The notes beneath the pieces are model-generated. The model was given only the letters and a program-made list of their open reading frames with translations, was not told where the DNA came from and did no database searches. A DNA stretch of 64,000 bases from Alphaproteobacteria bacterium (lineage in GTDB: Bacteria > Pseudomonadota > Alphaproteobacteria > Rhizobiales > Devosiaceae), in assembly GCA_018828145.1 (NCBI GenBank), contig JAHJWO010000017.1, forward strand, positions 1 to 64,000. Direction: 5' to 3'. The position numbers and the translations under genes are program-made. The stretch's first letter is position 1; the number at the start of each line of letters is the position of its first letter. Shown piece by piece: positions 9,223 to 19,972 of this stretch.

Positions 9223-11046
9223 ATGACCACCCAGACCTTTCCGCCCGCCAAGTTCCAGAGCTTTGAGGAGAAGGCCGACAAGACCAATGTCGCCCCCCGT
9301 CTCGCGGCGCTGCGCGCGGCGATGGCCAAGGCCGGGGTCGATGCCTTCCTCATCCCGCGCGCCGATGCGCATCGCGGCGAGTCGGTGCCAGCCAGCGAAG
9401 CCCGCCTGGCCTGGGTCACCGGCTTTACCGGATCGGCCGGGCTGGCCGTCGTCGGTGCGCGCAAGGCGGGTCTCTTCGTCGACAGCCGCTATACGCTGCA
9501 GGCCCCGGCCCAGACCGACACGGCCAAGGTCAAGGTGCATGAATGGCTGCTGGGCGGGATCTCGCCAGAAGTGGCGGACTATGTGCCCAAGGGCGGCACC
9601 ATTGCCTATGATCCCTGGCTGCATACCCCCGGCGAAATCCGCGACCTGGCGGCCAAGCTCGGCGACCGCGCCCGGCTCGTCCCCGGCGCCAACCTGGTCG
9701 ATGCCATCTGGACCGACCGGCCGGGCGCGCCGGTCAGCAGCGTGGAATTTCTCGGCCACAACCGCGCCGGCCAGACGGCCACCGACAAGATCGCCGAAAT
9801 CCAGAAATCCATCGCCGCCGACCATGCCGATGCCGCTGTGCTGACGCTGCCGGAATCGATCTGCTGGCTGCTCAACATGCGCGGCCGCGACGTGCCCAAC
9901 ACGCCCTTCGTGCTGGGCTTCGCCATCCTGCCGAAAAAGGGCCAGCCCACGCTCTATCTCGACGCCGCCAAGATCACCGCCGACATCCGCAAGTCGCTCG
10001 ACGGCGTCGCCAGGCTGGCCAGCAGCAAGACCCTGCCGGCAGCTTTGGCCAAGCTGGGCCAGGCCGGCAAGGCCGTGCTGATCGACCCGGCCTCGGCGCC
10101 GGAAGCCATCGCGTCCACGCTCAAGGATGCCGGCGCAAGGCTGGTGGAAAAGCGCGATCCGGTGCTGCTCCCCAAATCGCGCAAGAATGCCGCCGAACTG
10201 GCCGGCATGCGCGAGGCCCATCTGCTCGACGGCGTGGCGCTGGCCAGGTTTCTTGCCTGGTTCGACGCCACTGCGCCCGGGGGCGAGCTGACCGAGATCG
10301 GCATCGTCACCGCGCTCGAGGCGTTCCGGCGCGAGGAGGAGACCTGCGTCGATGCCAGCTTCGACACCATCTCGGGCGCCGGCCCCAATGGCGCCATCGT
10401 GCATTACCGGGTGAGCGAGAAGACCGACCGCCACCTCGCCCCCGGCGAAATCATGCTGGTCGACAGCGGCGCGCAATATCTGTCGGGCACCACCGACATC
10501 ACCCGGACCCTGGCGACCGGAAAGCCGACCCCCGAGCAGCAGGATCGCTATACCCGCGTGCTCAAGGGCATGATCGCCATCTCCATGGCGCGCTTTCCCA
10601 AGGGCACGAACGGCGCCCAGCTCGATATCCTGGCGCGGCAATTCCTCTGGCAGGACGGGGTGACCTATAACCACGGCACCGGCCACGGCGTGGGCGCCTA
10701 TCTCGGCGTGCATGAGGGACCGGTGGGCATCTCGTCGCGCTACACCACGCCCTTCGAGGTCGGCAACATCATTTCCAACGAGCCCGGCTACTACAAGACC
10801 GGTGAATATGGCATCCGCATCGAAAACCTCGTCACTGTGATCGAGAGCAAGGCCTTTCCCGGCTATCTCGAATTCGAAACCCTGACCCTGGCGCCGATCG
10901 ACAAGCGGCTGATCGACATCAAGCTGCTGACGGACGCCGAGCGGCAGTGGCTGGATGCCTATCACCAGCGCGTCTGGAAGGAGATCGGACCCAAGGTGAC
11001 GGGCAAGGTCAGGGACTGGCTCAAGGACGCGACGGCTGGGTTGTAG
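9223..11046 (+). CDS. pepP: Xaa-Pro aminopeptidase (M24B), three-domain type
   Basis: The product has 607 residues, the length of three-domain aminopeptidase P1-like enzymes. It has two creatinase-like N-terminal domains followed by the pita-bread catalytic domain. Metal-site segments are visible: VDSGAQYLSGTTDITRT (two Asp ligands), HGTGHGVGAYLGVHEGP (His), NEPGYYKTGEYGIRIEN (Glu) and YLEFETLTLAP (second Glu). It removes N-terminal residues before proline in the cytoplasm. ATG 9223 is chosen with GAGGA upstream; the frame extends further 5' but into the promoter region of the divergent small gene. The symbol is by family, not strict orthology to E. coli pepP. Confidence 0.92.
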   Translation: MTTQTFPPAKFQSFEEKADKTNVAPRLAALRAAMAKAGVDAFLIPRADAHRGESVPASEARLAWVTGFTGSAGLAVVGARKAGLFVDSRYTLQAPAQTDTAKVKVHEWLLGGISPEVADYVPKGGTIAYDPWLHTPGEIRDLAAKLGDRARLVPGANLVDAIWTDRPGAPVSSVEFLGHNRAGQTATDKIAEIQKSIAADHADAAVLTLPESICWLLNMRGRDVPNTPFVLGFAILPKKGQPTLYLDAAKITADIRKSLDGVARLASSKTLPAALAKLGQAGKAVLIDPASAPEAIASTLKDAGARLVEKRDPVLLPKSRKNAAELAGMREAHLLDGVALARFLAWFDATAPGGELTEIGIVTALEAFRREEETCVDASFDTISGAGPNGAIVHYRVSEKTDRHLAPGEIMLVDSGAQYLSGTTDITRTLATGKPTPEQQDRYTRVLKGMIAISMARFPKGTNGAQLDILARQFLWQDGVTYNHGTGHGVGAYLGVHEGPVGISSRYTTPFEVGNIISNEPGYYKTGEYGIRIENLVTVIESKAFPGYLEFETLTLAPIDKRLIDIKLLTDAERQWLDAYHQRVWKEIGPKVTGKVRDWLKDATAGL

Positions 11047-11048
11047 GC

Positions 11049-11290
11049 CCCCGCCCAGCCTCCCCCTGAAGGGGGAGGAGTTCGCCCGGTGACTTGGGAA
11101 GATTATGTTCGCCACTGGATCCCCCCTCTCCCCTTGAGGGAGAGGGACGACATTTCTGCGTTCAGCAGAAATGTCAGGGTGAGGGGTGCTGCGTCATCCC
11201 ATGCCAGTCGCCAAGTAAGAGACCCCTCATCCGCCCTTCGGGCACCTTCTCCCTCGAGGGGAGAAGGGAAGCGGGCCATGCCCTCACCCG
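11049..11290. repeat. Intergenic palindromic repeat cluster
   Basis: This gap of about 340 nt without a gene is filled by at least three copies of the CT-rich palindrome (CCTCCCCCTGAAGGGGGAGG; CCTCTCCCCTTGAGGGAGAGG; CCTTCTCCCTCGAGGGGAGAAGG). A further perfect inverted repeat lies between two of them: ACATTTCTGCG, a short loop, then the complement. No coding potential was seen. Confidence 0.85.
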
Positions 11291-11345
11291 GCCCTGTGGC
11301 CCGGCACCCCGCCATTCGGGCATAGCCCTCATGGCCTTCTGACCT

Positions 11346-11370
11346 AAAATCGCTCCACTGGAGCGATTTT
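11346..11370. terminator. Bidirectional intrinsic terminator
   Basis: AAAATCGCTCC, a 3-nt loop ACT and GGAGCGATTTT form a perfect 11-bp stem with A/T runs on both sides. It lies between the convergent aminopeptidase and DUF3828 genes and would end both transcripts. Confidence 0.8.
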
Positions 11371-11384
11371 GCCCTGCGGGCCGG

Positions 11385-11882
11385 TCAGAAGCCCAGCGGG
11401 TCATAGGTCAGGGCCCAGCTGAGCAGCCAGTGTTCTTCGCTGCCCATGGAGGCCACGTCGTCGACTTTCCAGCCGTCGGCCTCGCGGATCATGGCGATGC
11501 TGAGCAGGCGGGGCTGATCGAAATTGTGGTAGCTGACATTGACCACGGCGCGGTCGTCGATAATGGCCGCCTCGCCGATCGCCACGTCGAACAGCAGGGC
11601 GTTGAGGTCGGGCAGGAAGGGGTTGAACACGGCGTCGAGCGTGAATTCGGACCCGCTCATCGCCGCATCGCTGGCAAAGACATCGTTTTCGATGGCCTGG
11701 TCGAACAGGCCCTTGAGGCGCGCCGAGTAATAGACCGAGGGGTCGGCCACGGTGCGCCCCAGGTGATAGTCGTCATAGATGGCCGAGGCCAAGGCCTTGG
11801 GGTCGCTGAAGGTCTCGGCCGCCCAGGCCGAAGGCGACAGCATCAGCGCCGCCACCACCACTGCCGGATTCAATCGCATCAT
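11385..11882 (-). CDS. Exported DUF3828-like protein
   Basis: The protein has about 165 residues with a signal peptide (PAVVVAALMLSPSAWA, cleavage after AWA). The mature part resembles DUF3828: N-terminal helices, then a beta-rich region ending in NVSYHNFDQPRLLSI and DGWKVDDVASMG. These are shared with the next gene (VTFNNFGQPRSL, GGWKIDDVVS), so the two are tandem paralogues. Such proteins fold like NTF2-like periplasmic domains, but no function is known. GAGGG upstream favours the second ATG (11879) slightly over 11882. It is the last gene of a minus-strand run starting at recN. Confidence 0.8.
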   Translation of the reverse strand: MMRLNPAVVVAALMLSPSAWAAETFSDPKALASAIYDDYHLGRTVADPSVYYSARLKGLFDQAIENDVFASDAAMSGSEFTLDAVFNPFLPDLNALLFDVAIGEAAIIDDRAVVNVSYHNFDQPRLLSIAMIREADGWKVDDVASMGSEEHWLLSWALTYDPLGF

Positions 11883-11984
11883 TATGCCCTCACATCATGC
11901 TGCCCAATTCGCTAGCGATCGGGCGCGGCGCGACTGTGATCGGGCGGTGGCGAATTTGCGGCGGCAGGCTAAATTGTCGGTAAT

Positions 11985-12452
11985 CTACTGGTAGATCGCC
12001 GCCGCTTCGGCAAAGATTTCGCTCAGCCGATACTGATTTTCCGGGCTCGTGGAGACCACATCGTCAATCTTCCAGCCGCCGTCTTCCAGCACCAGTTCAT
12101 AAACCAGGCTCCGCGGCTGGCCGAAATTGTTGAAGGTCACGTCGACCGAGGCATAGTCGCCGGCAATGTCGGCAGCACCGATGTCGAAGTCGGTGATTTC
12201 GAAATCCTGCCCGTCGACATAGGGATCAAAGCTGATGGCGCCCATCTCGCCCTCCGGCGTGATTTCGGCATCATTGTCGTAGAGCGCCTGCAGATCCTGC
12301 GACCGGAACACGCTCTCGTCGTCATAGAATTCGCCGGTGAAATAGGGCTCGTAGAAGGCTTCGAGCAGCGCCTCGGGCGTCTCGAAGGGCTGGGCGGCGC
12401 TGAGGCCGGTAAAGGCCAGAACGAGGCCGGCAGCATAGGCAGCAAGGCGCAT
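11985..12452 (-). CDS. Exported DUF3828-like protein, paralogue
   Basis: This 155-residue protein has a signal peptide (MRLAAYAAGLVLAFTGLSA, cleavage after SAA). The mature region is very acidic and carries the DUF3828-like motifs VTFNNFGQPRSL and DGGWKIDDVVS. The start at 12452 follows GGAG with 6-nt spacing. It lies 25 nt downstream of the EF-hand protein gene and 102 nt upstream of its paralogue, so the three exported proteins are likely co-expressed. Function is unknown. Confidence 0.8.
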   Translation of the reverse strand: MRLAAYAAGLVLAFTGLSAAQPFETPEALLEAFYEPYFTGEFYDDESVFRSQDLQALYDNDAEITPEGEMGAISFDPYVDGQDFEITDFDIGAADIAGDYASVDVTFNNFGQPRSLVYELVLEDGGWKIDDVVSTSPENQYRLSEIFAEAAAIYQ

Positions 12453-12477
12453 GGACGTCTCCAGGAGGAAGGGCGGA

Positions 12478-13764
12478 TCAGTTGAACCAGAGGGCGAAAC
12501 CGGGCCAGTTATCGCCGAAGACCCGATTGGCTTCGGCAAAGCTCTGGGCATCGGCAATGGGGCCGGGCTTGATGTAGGGCAGCGCGCCCTGCCCGGCGAA
12601 CAGCATGACCAGGTCGGTTTCGGTGGCGGTTTCGAAATAGGCCTTGAGATCAAAGCCCTGCGTGAAGCGCCAATGCGGCAGTAGCAGCTCGCCCGCCAGG
12701 ATCTGGTTGAGCCGGTCCAGCGTTGCCATCCAGGCCGCGACGGTTTCTTCGGTCACCGCCATGTCCGGCACCAGCGAGGTCTGGGCCGGCGACGGCACCA
12801 GTTCGCGGTCATCGTCCGTCTCCGCCAGGATCAGCTCCCAGTTCTTGCGCGACAGAGCGGTGATCGACAGCAATCGTTCGCGCACGCCGGCCAGGCGCGC
12901 CGCATCGGTCACCGGGAAATCGGCGGTGTGCAGCGCCGCGATGATATCGGCAATGAAGGCATCGCTGTCGGCATCTATGAACAGGGTGCCGCCCTGGGCA
13001 TGCTCCTGCATCGGCAGGCCGGCCTTGGGGAAGACACGATGCAGATAGGCATCGAAGAATTCGGAGAAATCATGCGCCAGCAGCAGCTCGACAGGCGCGC
13101 TGACCACGGTGCTGTAGCCGGCAAACCAGATGGCATCGGCATTGTCGAAGCCGATCGTGGCGTCGGGGGCTGATGCGCTGTCCTTGGTCTTGCTCTTGCT
13201 GCCGGGGGGCGGCGCATCGGGCGTGGGAATCTCGGCAAAATTGCCGACTGCTCCCATCAGCGTGCCCAGCGTTTCGCCGGCCTCGGCCGTGCCATTGCCG
13301 TCGAGATCGATGCGCACGCGAAGCGGATCGATGGGGATGACGAATTCGGCGCCGACCTCGGCCATCTGGAAATGCCCGGATGCCACATCGAGCGTCGCAG
13401 TGAACCGCTCGAGAATGTCCACCAGCCCCTGATAGCTCAGTGGCTCGGGATCGGTATTGGCGGACGCAGCGGGCATGTCGAGACCCATGCCGAACAGCAT
13501 GGCCATGGCCGGCGAATTGGGCGAGGTGGCGCCATGGCGGTACATGGCCTGCGCCAGATCCTCATAGGCGGTGACGAGATCGAGCAGGCCCAGCGCAAAG
13601 CAGGCATCGGTGTGGAGCTGCTCGCAACGCTGGAGGGCGAGATCGCCGATCTCGGCCAGGTTGCCATCATAAAGCCGTTGCGCCAGCTGCTCGCCGACCT
13701 CGCTGGCCGACGCCATGCCCGGCAGCATCGCCGCCGCCAGGGCCAGTGCTCGCAGTCTCCGCAT
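12478..13764 (-). CDS. Exported protein with an EF-hand loop, unknown function
   Basis: The product has 428 residues. A signal peptide ends at ASA (about residue 20). The mature protein has a helical N-terminal part with two cysteines (C47, C55), then a canonical 12-residue EF-hand loop, DLDGNGTAEAGE (about 153-164), with acidic or Asn ligands at positions 1, 3, 5, 9 and 12. A Lys/Ser/Ala linker (about 190-205) separates a second, mostly helical half ending GFALWFN. The start at 13764 is supported by GGGAG with 6-nt spacing. It sits 19 nt after ligA. No named family is recognised; calcium binding is inferred from the loop. Confidence 0.75.
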   Translation of the reverse strand: MRRLRALALAAAMLPGMASASEVGEQLAQRLYDGNLAEIGDLALQRCEQLHTDACFALGLLDLVTAYEDLAQAMYRHGATSPNSPAMAMLFGMGLDMPAASANTDPEPLSYQGLVDILERFTATLDVASGHFQMAEVGAEFVIPIDPLRVRIDLDGNGTAEAGETLGTLMGAVGNFAEIPTPDAPPPGSKSKTKDSASAPDATIGFDNADAIWFAGYSTVVSAPVELLLAHDFSEFFDAYLHRVFPKAGLPMQEHAQGGTLFIDADSDAFIADIIAALHTADFPVTDAARLAGVRERLLSITALSRKNWELILAETDDDRELVPSPAQTSLVPDMAVTEETVAAWMATLDRLNQILAGELLLPHWRFTQGFDLKAYFETATETDLVMLFAGQGALPYIKPGPIADAQSFAEANRVFGDNWPGFALWFN

Positions 13765-13783
13765 CGCGCTCTCCCGCATCACG

Positions 13784-16090
<2,307 letters not shown>

Positions 16091-17761
16091 CTACCCCACT
16101 TCGCTCAGCAGCTTGCTCGCTGCGGCGCGGGCTTCGTCGGTTACCTTGGCGCCGGCCAGCATGCGGGCGACTTCTTCCTGCCGCGCCGAAACATCGAGCG
16201 GTTTGACATGGGTGCGCATGAAGGCGCCTTCCTTGACCGCCTGCTTTTCGATCAGCAGATGGCGCTGCGCCCGGGCGGCGACCTGGGGCGCATGGGTCAC
16301 CGCCAGGACCTGCACCTTGCCCGCCAGCCGCGCCAGGCGCCGGCCGATGGCATCGGCGACGGCACCGCCCACCCCGGTGTCGATTTCGTCAAAGATCAGC
16401 ACCGGCGCCGAGCCGCGATCGGCCAGCACCACCTTGAGCGCCAGCAGGAACCGGCTGAGCTCGCCTCCCGATGCCACCTTGAGCAGCGGACCGGCGGCCG
16501 TGCCCGGATTGGTCTGCACGTGAAAGGCGATCTGGTCGAAACCGGCGGCGGCAATGCGCGCCGTATCGACCTGGTGATCGACAATGAACCTGGCCGAGCC
16601 AAGCTTGAGATCGGGCAATTCGGCGCCGACGGCCTTGGACAGCGCACCGGCCGCCTTGGCCCGGCCGGCGCTCAGCCCCTGGGCGGCCTTGCGATAGGCC
16701 TCCAGCGCCTTGGCCTCGGCGGCCTCAAGGGCCACGAGCCTTGTCTCCCCGCCCTGCAGCGTTTCGAGATCGGCGCTGTATTTGGCCAGCACCTCGACCA
16801 GACCATCGCAACTGGTCTGATGCTTGCGGGCGGCAGCGCGCAGCGCGAAGAGGCGCTCCTCGACGCCCTCGAGCTCGGCCGGATCATAGGCCATTTCGCG
16901 CTTGAGCTCTTCGAGCGCATCGCTGGTGCGGTCGAGCGCCACCAGCGAGGCGTCGATGGTGTCGACAATGGGCTGGAACAGCGTCGAGCCGCCATCGATC
17001 TTGCGCATCAGCCGGCGCATCAGGCTGGCCAGGGACGGCGCGGGCGCCGAAGGGCCATTGAGCATTTCATCGATCTCGGTGACGTCCGAGGCGGAGCGCT
17101 CGACCTGCTGCAGGTGCTGGCGGCGCTCGGCGAGTTCGTCTTCCTCGCCGGGGACCGGCTTGAGCTTGGAAAGTTCCTCGACCGTGTGGCGGGCATAATC
17201 CTCGGCGGCCAGCGCCTGGGCCACCAGTGCCTTTTGCGCCGCCACCGCCTCCTGCGCGTCGCTCACCTCCGCAAAGGCATCCCGCACCTTGCCGACGGCG
17301 CCTTCCAGCTCACCAAAGGCATCGAGTGCGGCGCGGTGGCTGGCAACATCGACCAGCGCACGATCATCGTGCTGGCCGTGGATTTCGACGATCTGGCTGC
17401 CGACCCGCTGCAGCAAGGCGGCCGAGACCGGCTGGTCATTGATGAAGGCGCGGGTGCGGCCATCGGCAAACTGCACCCGGCGCAGGATCACGTCTTCGTC
17501 GTCGGGAATGGCATTGTCGCGCAAGGCGGCGCGGGCCGGATGGTCGGCGGCCAGCTGCAGCACGGCAACCACCTGGCCGCTCTCCTGCCCGCTGCGCACC
17601 AGCGAGGCGTCGCCCCGCCCACCCAGCGCCAGGGTCAGCGCATCGAGCAGGATGGACTTGCCAGCACCGGTCTCGCCGGTCAGCACGGTCATGCCGCCGT
17701 CCAGAGCCAGATCGAGCTGGTCGATGAGGACGATGTTGCGAACCGAAAGCGCGTTCAGCAT
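16091..17761 (-). CDS. recN: DNA repair protein RecN
   Basis: This SMC-like ATPase of 556 residues, the usual length, acts in double-strand-break repair. It has Walker A GETGAGKS (29-36), a central coiled coil (about 150-370), the ABC signature SGGELSRFLLALKVVL and Walker B FDEIDTGVGG near the C-terminus. The start MLNALSVRNIVLIDQLDL is typical of the family; upstream in-frame codons lack a ribosome site. It sits in the conserved order bamD-recN-ligA behind the division cluster. Confidence 0.95.
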   Translation of the reverse strand: MLNALSVRNIVLIDQLDLALDGGMTVLTGETGAGKSILLDALTLALGGRGDASLVRSGQESGQVVAVLQLAADHPARAALRDNAIPDDEDVILRRVQFADGRTRAFINDQPVSAALLQRVGSQIVEIHGQHDDRALVDVASHRAALDAFGELEGAVGKVRDAFAEVSDAQEAVAAQKALVAQALAAEDYARHTVEELSKLKPVPGEEDELAERRQHLQQVERSASDVTEIDEMLNGPSAPAPSLASLMRRLMRKIDGGSTLFQPIVDTIDASLVALDRTSDALEELKREMAYDPAELEGVEERLFALRAAARKHQTSCDGLVEVLAKYSADLETLQGGETRLVALEAAEAKALEAYRKAAQGLSAGRAKAAGALSKAVGAELPDLKLGSARFIVDHQVDTARIAAAGFDQIAFHVQTNPGTAAGPLLKVASGGELSRFLLALKVVLADRGSAPVLIFDEIDTGVGGAVADAIGRRLARLAGKVQVLAVTHAPQVAARAQRHLLIEKQAVKEGAFMRTHVKPLDVSARQEEVARMLAGAKVTDEARAAASKLLSEVG

Positions 17762-17923
17762 GCGCGGACTATTCCCAAGCTTCGTGTCGCCCGGCGACAC
17801 TTGTGACTGCGGTATCCTACCATTGCCGCGTCATCACCGCGAACGGTCGCACCGACTTCTCAACAGACCTCGCGGCGCGCCTGTCTCCCCAGCCGCCCAT
17901 TGGGCCTGACGAATACAAACGAA

Positions 17924-17947
17924 CCGGGGCGCATTGTAGCGCCCCGG
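17924..17947 (-). terminator. Probable terminator after bamD
   Basis: CCGGGGCGC and GCGCCCCGG form a perfect 9-bp stem with a 6-nt loop, 31 nt past the bamD stop. The minus-strand tail TTCGTTTGT is only moderately T-rich. Nothing else was seen in the gap up to recN. Confidence 0.6.
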
Positions 17948-17977
17948 AACAAACTAGCAACAGATTACTTGAGTCGA

Positions 17978-18829
17978 TCAGCTCCGCAGCGACGCCATCC
18001 AGCTGCCGCTGTTGACAGAGGGGGCTACGCCCTGCTTGCCCAGCAGCTCGAAGGCCTGCTTGTACCAGGTGCTCGACGGGTAATTGTGACCCAGCACGGC
18101 CGTGGCCGTGGCCGCCTCATTGGTGAGACCGAGCGACAGGTAGGCTTCGGTCAGGCGGAACAGGGCTTCCTCGATGTGAGTCGAGGTCTGCCAGGTTTCC
18201 ACCACGACGCGGAAGCGGTTGATGGCGGCGGTATACTGCCCATTGCCGAGATAGTAGCGGCCAACCGACATTTCCTTGCCGGCGAGCTGGTCATAGGCCA
18301 CCAGGAGCTTTTCCTTGGAGTCCTCGGCATATTCGGAATTGGGATAGGTGGAGATCACCAGACGATAGGTCTCGATCGCGTCGGTCGACAGCTGCTGGTC
18401 GCGCGTGATGTCCTTGATCTGGGCAAAGTAGGCATTGCCCTTGAGATAGAGAACATAGGCGGCGTCCTTGCCGTTGGGATAGAGCGCCATGAAGCGGTCT
18501 GCCGCCAGGATGGCCTCTTCCAGCTCGCCGCTGCGATAGTTCGCATAGACCTGCATCAGCTTTGACTTCTCGACCAGCGGATCACGCGGGTGCTGCCGGT
18601 CAAGCTGCTCCAGCGACTTGATCGCGGTCTGGAAATACTGGCGATCCATGTCGTCCAGCGCCGACTGGTAGAGGGTCGCGGCCGGAATGATCGGCGCTTC
18701 CTTGACCTTCTGCGGACCAAACATGCTGCAGCCGGCCAGAACAGCGGCGAGAACGGCAATCGTCAGGAACCGGGTGGCCCGGCTGGTGAAACCACCAAAT
18801 GCGTCAACTGTCACGAATTGCCCCGTCAT
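17978..18829 (-). CDS. bamD: Outer-membrane assembly lipoprotein BamD
   Basis: BamD (ComL) is the essential lipoprotein of the BAM complex. The protein has a lipoprotein signal with lipobox LAGC (about residue 33), then TPR-like repeats carrying hallmark stretches such as AIKSLEQLDRQHPRDPLVEK, DRFMALYPNGKDAAYVLYLK, RDQQLSTDAIETYRLVISTYPNSEYAEDS and GRYYLGNGQYTAAINRF. The start is not certain: ATG 18829 lacks a Shine-Dalgarno, whereas a GTG at 18814 is preceded by GGGG at 6-nt spacing. It lies 75 nt after lpxC. Confidence 0.94.
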   Translation of the reverse strand: MTGQFVTVDAFGGFTSRATRFLTIAVLAAVLAGCSMFGPQKVKEAPIIPAATLYQSALDDMDRQYFQTAIKSLEQLDRQHPRDPLVEKSKLMQVYANYRSGELEEAILAADRFMALYPNGKDAAYVLYLKGNAYFAQIKDITRDQQLSTDAIETYRLVISTYPNSEYAEDSKEKLLVAYDQLAGKEMSVGRYYLGNGQYTAAINRFRVVVETWQTSTHIEEALFRLTEAYLSLGLTNEAATATAVLGHNYPSSTWYKQAFELLGKQGVAPSVNSGSWMASLRS

Positions 18830-18904
18830 TATAGGAACCGCTGGCTGCGGCGTAGTTAGCAAATGGATCAAAACTGTGGCGCCGCAAGGCCGACCCGGAA
18901 GGGA

Positions 18905-19861
18905 TCAGCGCACGGACCGCAGATAGTGATTGACCGCCAACCCGTCGGGCTGATCATCGAACGCCTCGAATTCGAGCGGCAGGTCTTCAGCACCAACTAT
19001 CTCATAGTTGGCCTCGCTGGCAAATAGACCGCTCAACACATGGGCGTTAAGGGCATGCCCACCCTTGTAGGAGCGGAAGCGCCCCCAGATCGGCAGACCG
19101 CCCAGGGACAGATCGCCGATGGCATCGAGCAGCTTGTGGCGGACGAACTCGTCCTCGTAGCGCAGGCCGCCCGGATTGAGGATCTTGTCCTCATGCACGG
19201 TAATGGAATTGTCGAGGCTGGAGCCCAGCGCGTAGCCGGCCTGGCGCAGGATCTTGGCATCGCGCACGAAGCCAAAGGTACGGGCCCGCGAGACGTCTTC
19301 ATAGTAGCGACGCGGCGTCCAGTCGAAGATCATGCGCTGGCGGCCGATAACCTTGCTGTCAAAATCGATCTCGAGGTCGAGCGCGCGGCCATTGTAGGGC
19401 TCGAGGGCGGCAAAGGCATCGTTGTTGCGCACGGTAACGGCGCGGATGACCTTGAGGAACTTGCGCTGCGCCGGCTGGATTTCCATGCCGACCTGCAGGA
19501 TGGCTTCGGCGAAAGGCCGCGCGCTGCCGTCCAGGATCGGGCATTCGCCGCCATCAAGGGTGATCACGGCATTGTCGACACCCATGCCGCTGAGGGCCGA
19601 GGTAACATGCTCGATGGTGGCGACGCTGACACTGTCGCCCAGGTCGAGCGTGGTGCACAGCGTGGTGCGGGTGACGCGCGAGAAATGGACGGCCACGGGC
19701 GTCGTGGTGGAGCCATCGCCCTGCTGGCGGCAGATGGTAAGACCGGTGTCGGCAGCGCCAGGGCTGATGGTCAGCGTGACGGGCTGACCGCTATGAACGC
19801 CGTAACCGGCGAAGCTGATCGCCGCCGCGAGGGTACGCTGGCGCGTGGACAATTTGTGCAT
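18905..19861 (-). CDS. lpxC: UDP-3-O-acyl-N-acetylglucosamine deacetylase
   Basis: LpxC catalyses the committed zinc-dependent step of lipid A synthesis. It has 318 residues. The zinc ligands are visible: H85 in TIEHVTSAL, and H242 and D246 in RHKLLDAIGDL. The catalytic His is H269 in KGGHALNAH. The N-terminus RTLAAAISFAGYGVHSG is typical. It lies downstream of ftsZ but behind a strong terminator (19913-19943), so it likely has its own promoter in 19862-19912 or depends on read-through. Confidence 0.96.
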   Translation of the reverse strand: MHKLSTRQRTLAAAISFAGYGVHSGQPVTLTISPGAADTGLTICRQQGDGSTTTPVAVHFSRVTRTTLCTTLDLGDSVSVATIEHVTSALSGMGVDNAVITLDGGECPILDGSARPFAEAILQVGMEIQPAQRKFLKVIRAVTVRNNDAFAALEPYNGRALDLEIDFDSKVIGRQRMIFDWTPRRYYEDVSRARTFGFVRDAKILRQAGYALGSSLDNSITVHEDKILNPGGLRYEDEFVRHKLLDAIGDLSLGGLPIWGRFRSYKGGHALNAHVLSGLFASEANYEIVGAEDLPLEFEAFDDQPDGLAVNHYLRSVR

Positions 19862-19912
19862 ACGCGAATAACTCCGACCCCAAGCCCCATACGCCCGGAA
19901 TCTGTGTTAGCC

Positions 19913-19943
19913 AAAAAAAACTCGGTGCGAAAGTCGCACCGAG
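19913..19943 (-). terminator. Strong rho-independent terminator after ftsZ
   Basis: On the minus strand CTCGGTGCGA-CTT-TCGCACCGAG is followed by eight T residues. It lies 29 nt past the ftsZ stop and insulates lpxC from ftsZ transcription. Confidence 0.92.
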
Positions 19944-19972
19944 CAATGTTCTGAGGATATCGTCACCCCGGA

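Noticed and set aside
9133..11115. 660-codon minus-strand frame opposite the aminopeptidase
   Set aside because: Gly/Arg/His/Gln-rich shadow of a clear M24B gene, running through a palindromic repeat.
8527..11290. CRISPR array in the repeat-rich gaps
   Set aside because: Repeats are palindromic, irregularly spaced, in both orientations, and lack regular unique spacers or cas genes.
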